The position numbers were made by a program, and so were the translations under genes. From Sulfitobacter sp. (GTDB lineage Bacteria > Pseudomonadota > Alphaproteobacteria > Rhodobacterales > Rhodobacteraceae), in assembly GCA_024636405.1 (NCBI GenBank), contig JAGXHC010000082.1:1-5783 (forward strand): a DNA stretch of 5,783 nucleotides. Direction: 5' to 3'. Every line of letters starts with the position of its first letter. Positions within the stretch are counted from its first letter, which is position 1. This document shows positions 5,768 to 5,783 of this stretch, one piece after another. Below the pieces are notes generated by a model that saw nothing but the letters and a program-made list of their open reading frames with translations, searched no databases and was not told where the DNA came from.

Positions 5768-5783
5768 AACCTGTGACAACCAA

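Overview
The window looks like chromosome of a marine alphaproteobacterium of the Rhodobacterales (Roseobacter group). This rests on a PleD-type protein divergent from a DUF3572/HAD pair, a long non-pyrrolysine MttB-family methyltransferase with an arginine-rich N-terminus, an H-NOX/diguanylate cyclase pair, and moderately GC-rich sequence throughout. I see no tRNA, rRNA, insertion sequence, phage gene, CRISPR array or plasmid function. The placement is made from protein recognition by eye, not from a search.

Layout. Positions 1-4258 carry five genes on the minus strand and 4364-5767 carries one on the plus strand. In transcription order the minus-strand genes are: a DUF3572 protein (3974-4258); a HAD-family phosphatase (3279-3977) joined to it by an ATGA stop/start overlap; after about 130 bp, an MttB-like methyltransferase (1586-3148); after about 330 bp without a recognisable gene, an H-NOX domain protein (667-1254); and, joined by a second ATGA overlap, a diguanylate cyclase with an HNOBA-type N-terminal domain (start 670) whose C-terminal end lies outside the window. 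Divergent from the DUF3572 gene is a complete PleD-like protein (REC-REC-GGDEF).

How the genes work together. The dominant theme is cyclic-di-GMP. The H-NOX/HNOBA-GGDEF pair resembles a soluble guanylate cyclase split over two genes, with a GGDEF domain in place of the nucleotide cyclase. The second cyclase, PleD, keeps its GGEEF active site and its RxxD product-inhibition site. The most striking observation is that both systems have intact folds but degenerate input chemistry. The H-NOX lacks the proximal haem-ligating histidine (Pro104 instead) and two of the three residues of the YxSxR haem-propionate motif. The first PleD receiver lacks the phosphoacceptor aspartate (Ser53 instead of Asp53) and one of the two acidic metal-binding residues. 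If these alignments hold, neither protein can sense by the textbook mechanism of its family.

The methyltransferase is probably part of one-carbon metabolism of methylated amines or betaines, but no corrinoid protein or partner methyltransferase is present here. Its Shine-Dalgarno sequence lies inside a strong predicted hairpin.
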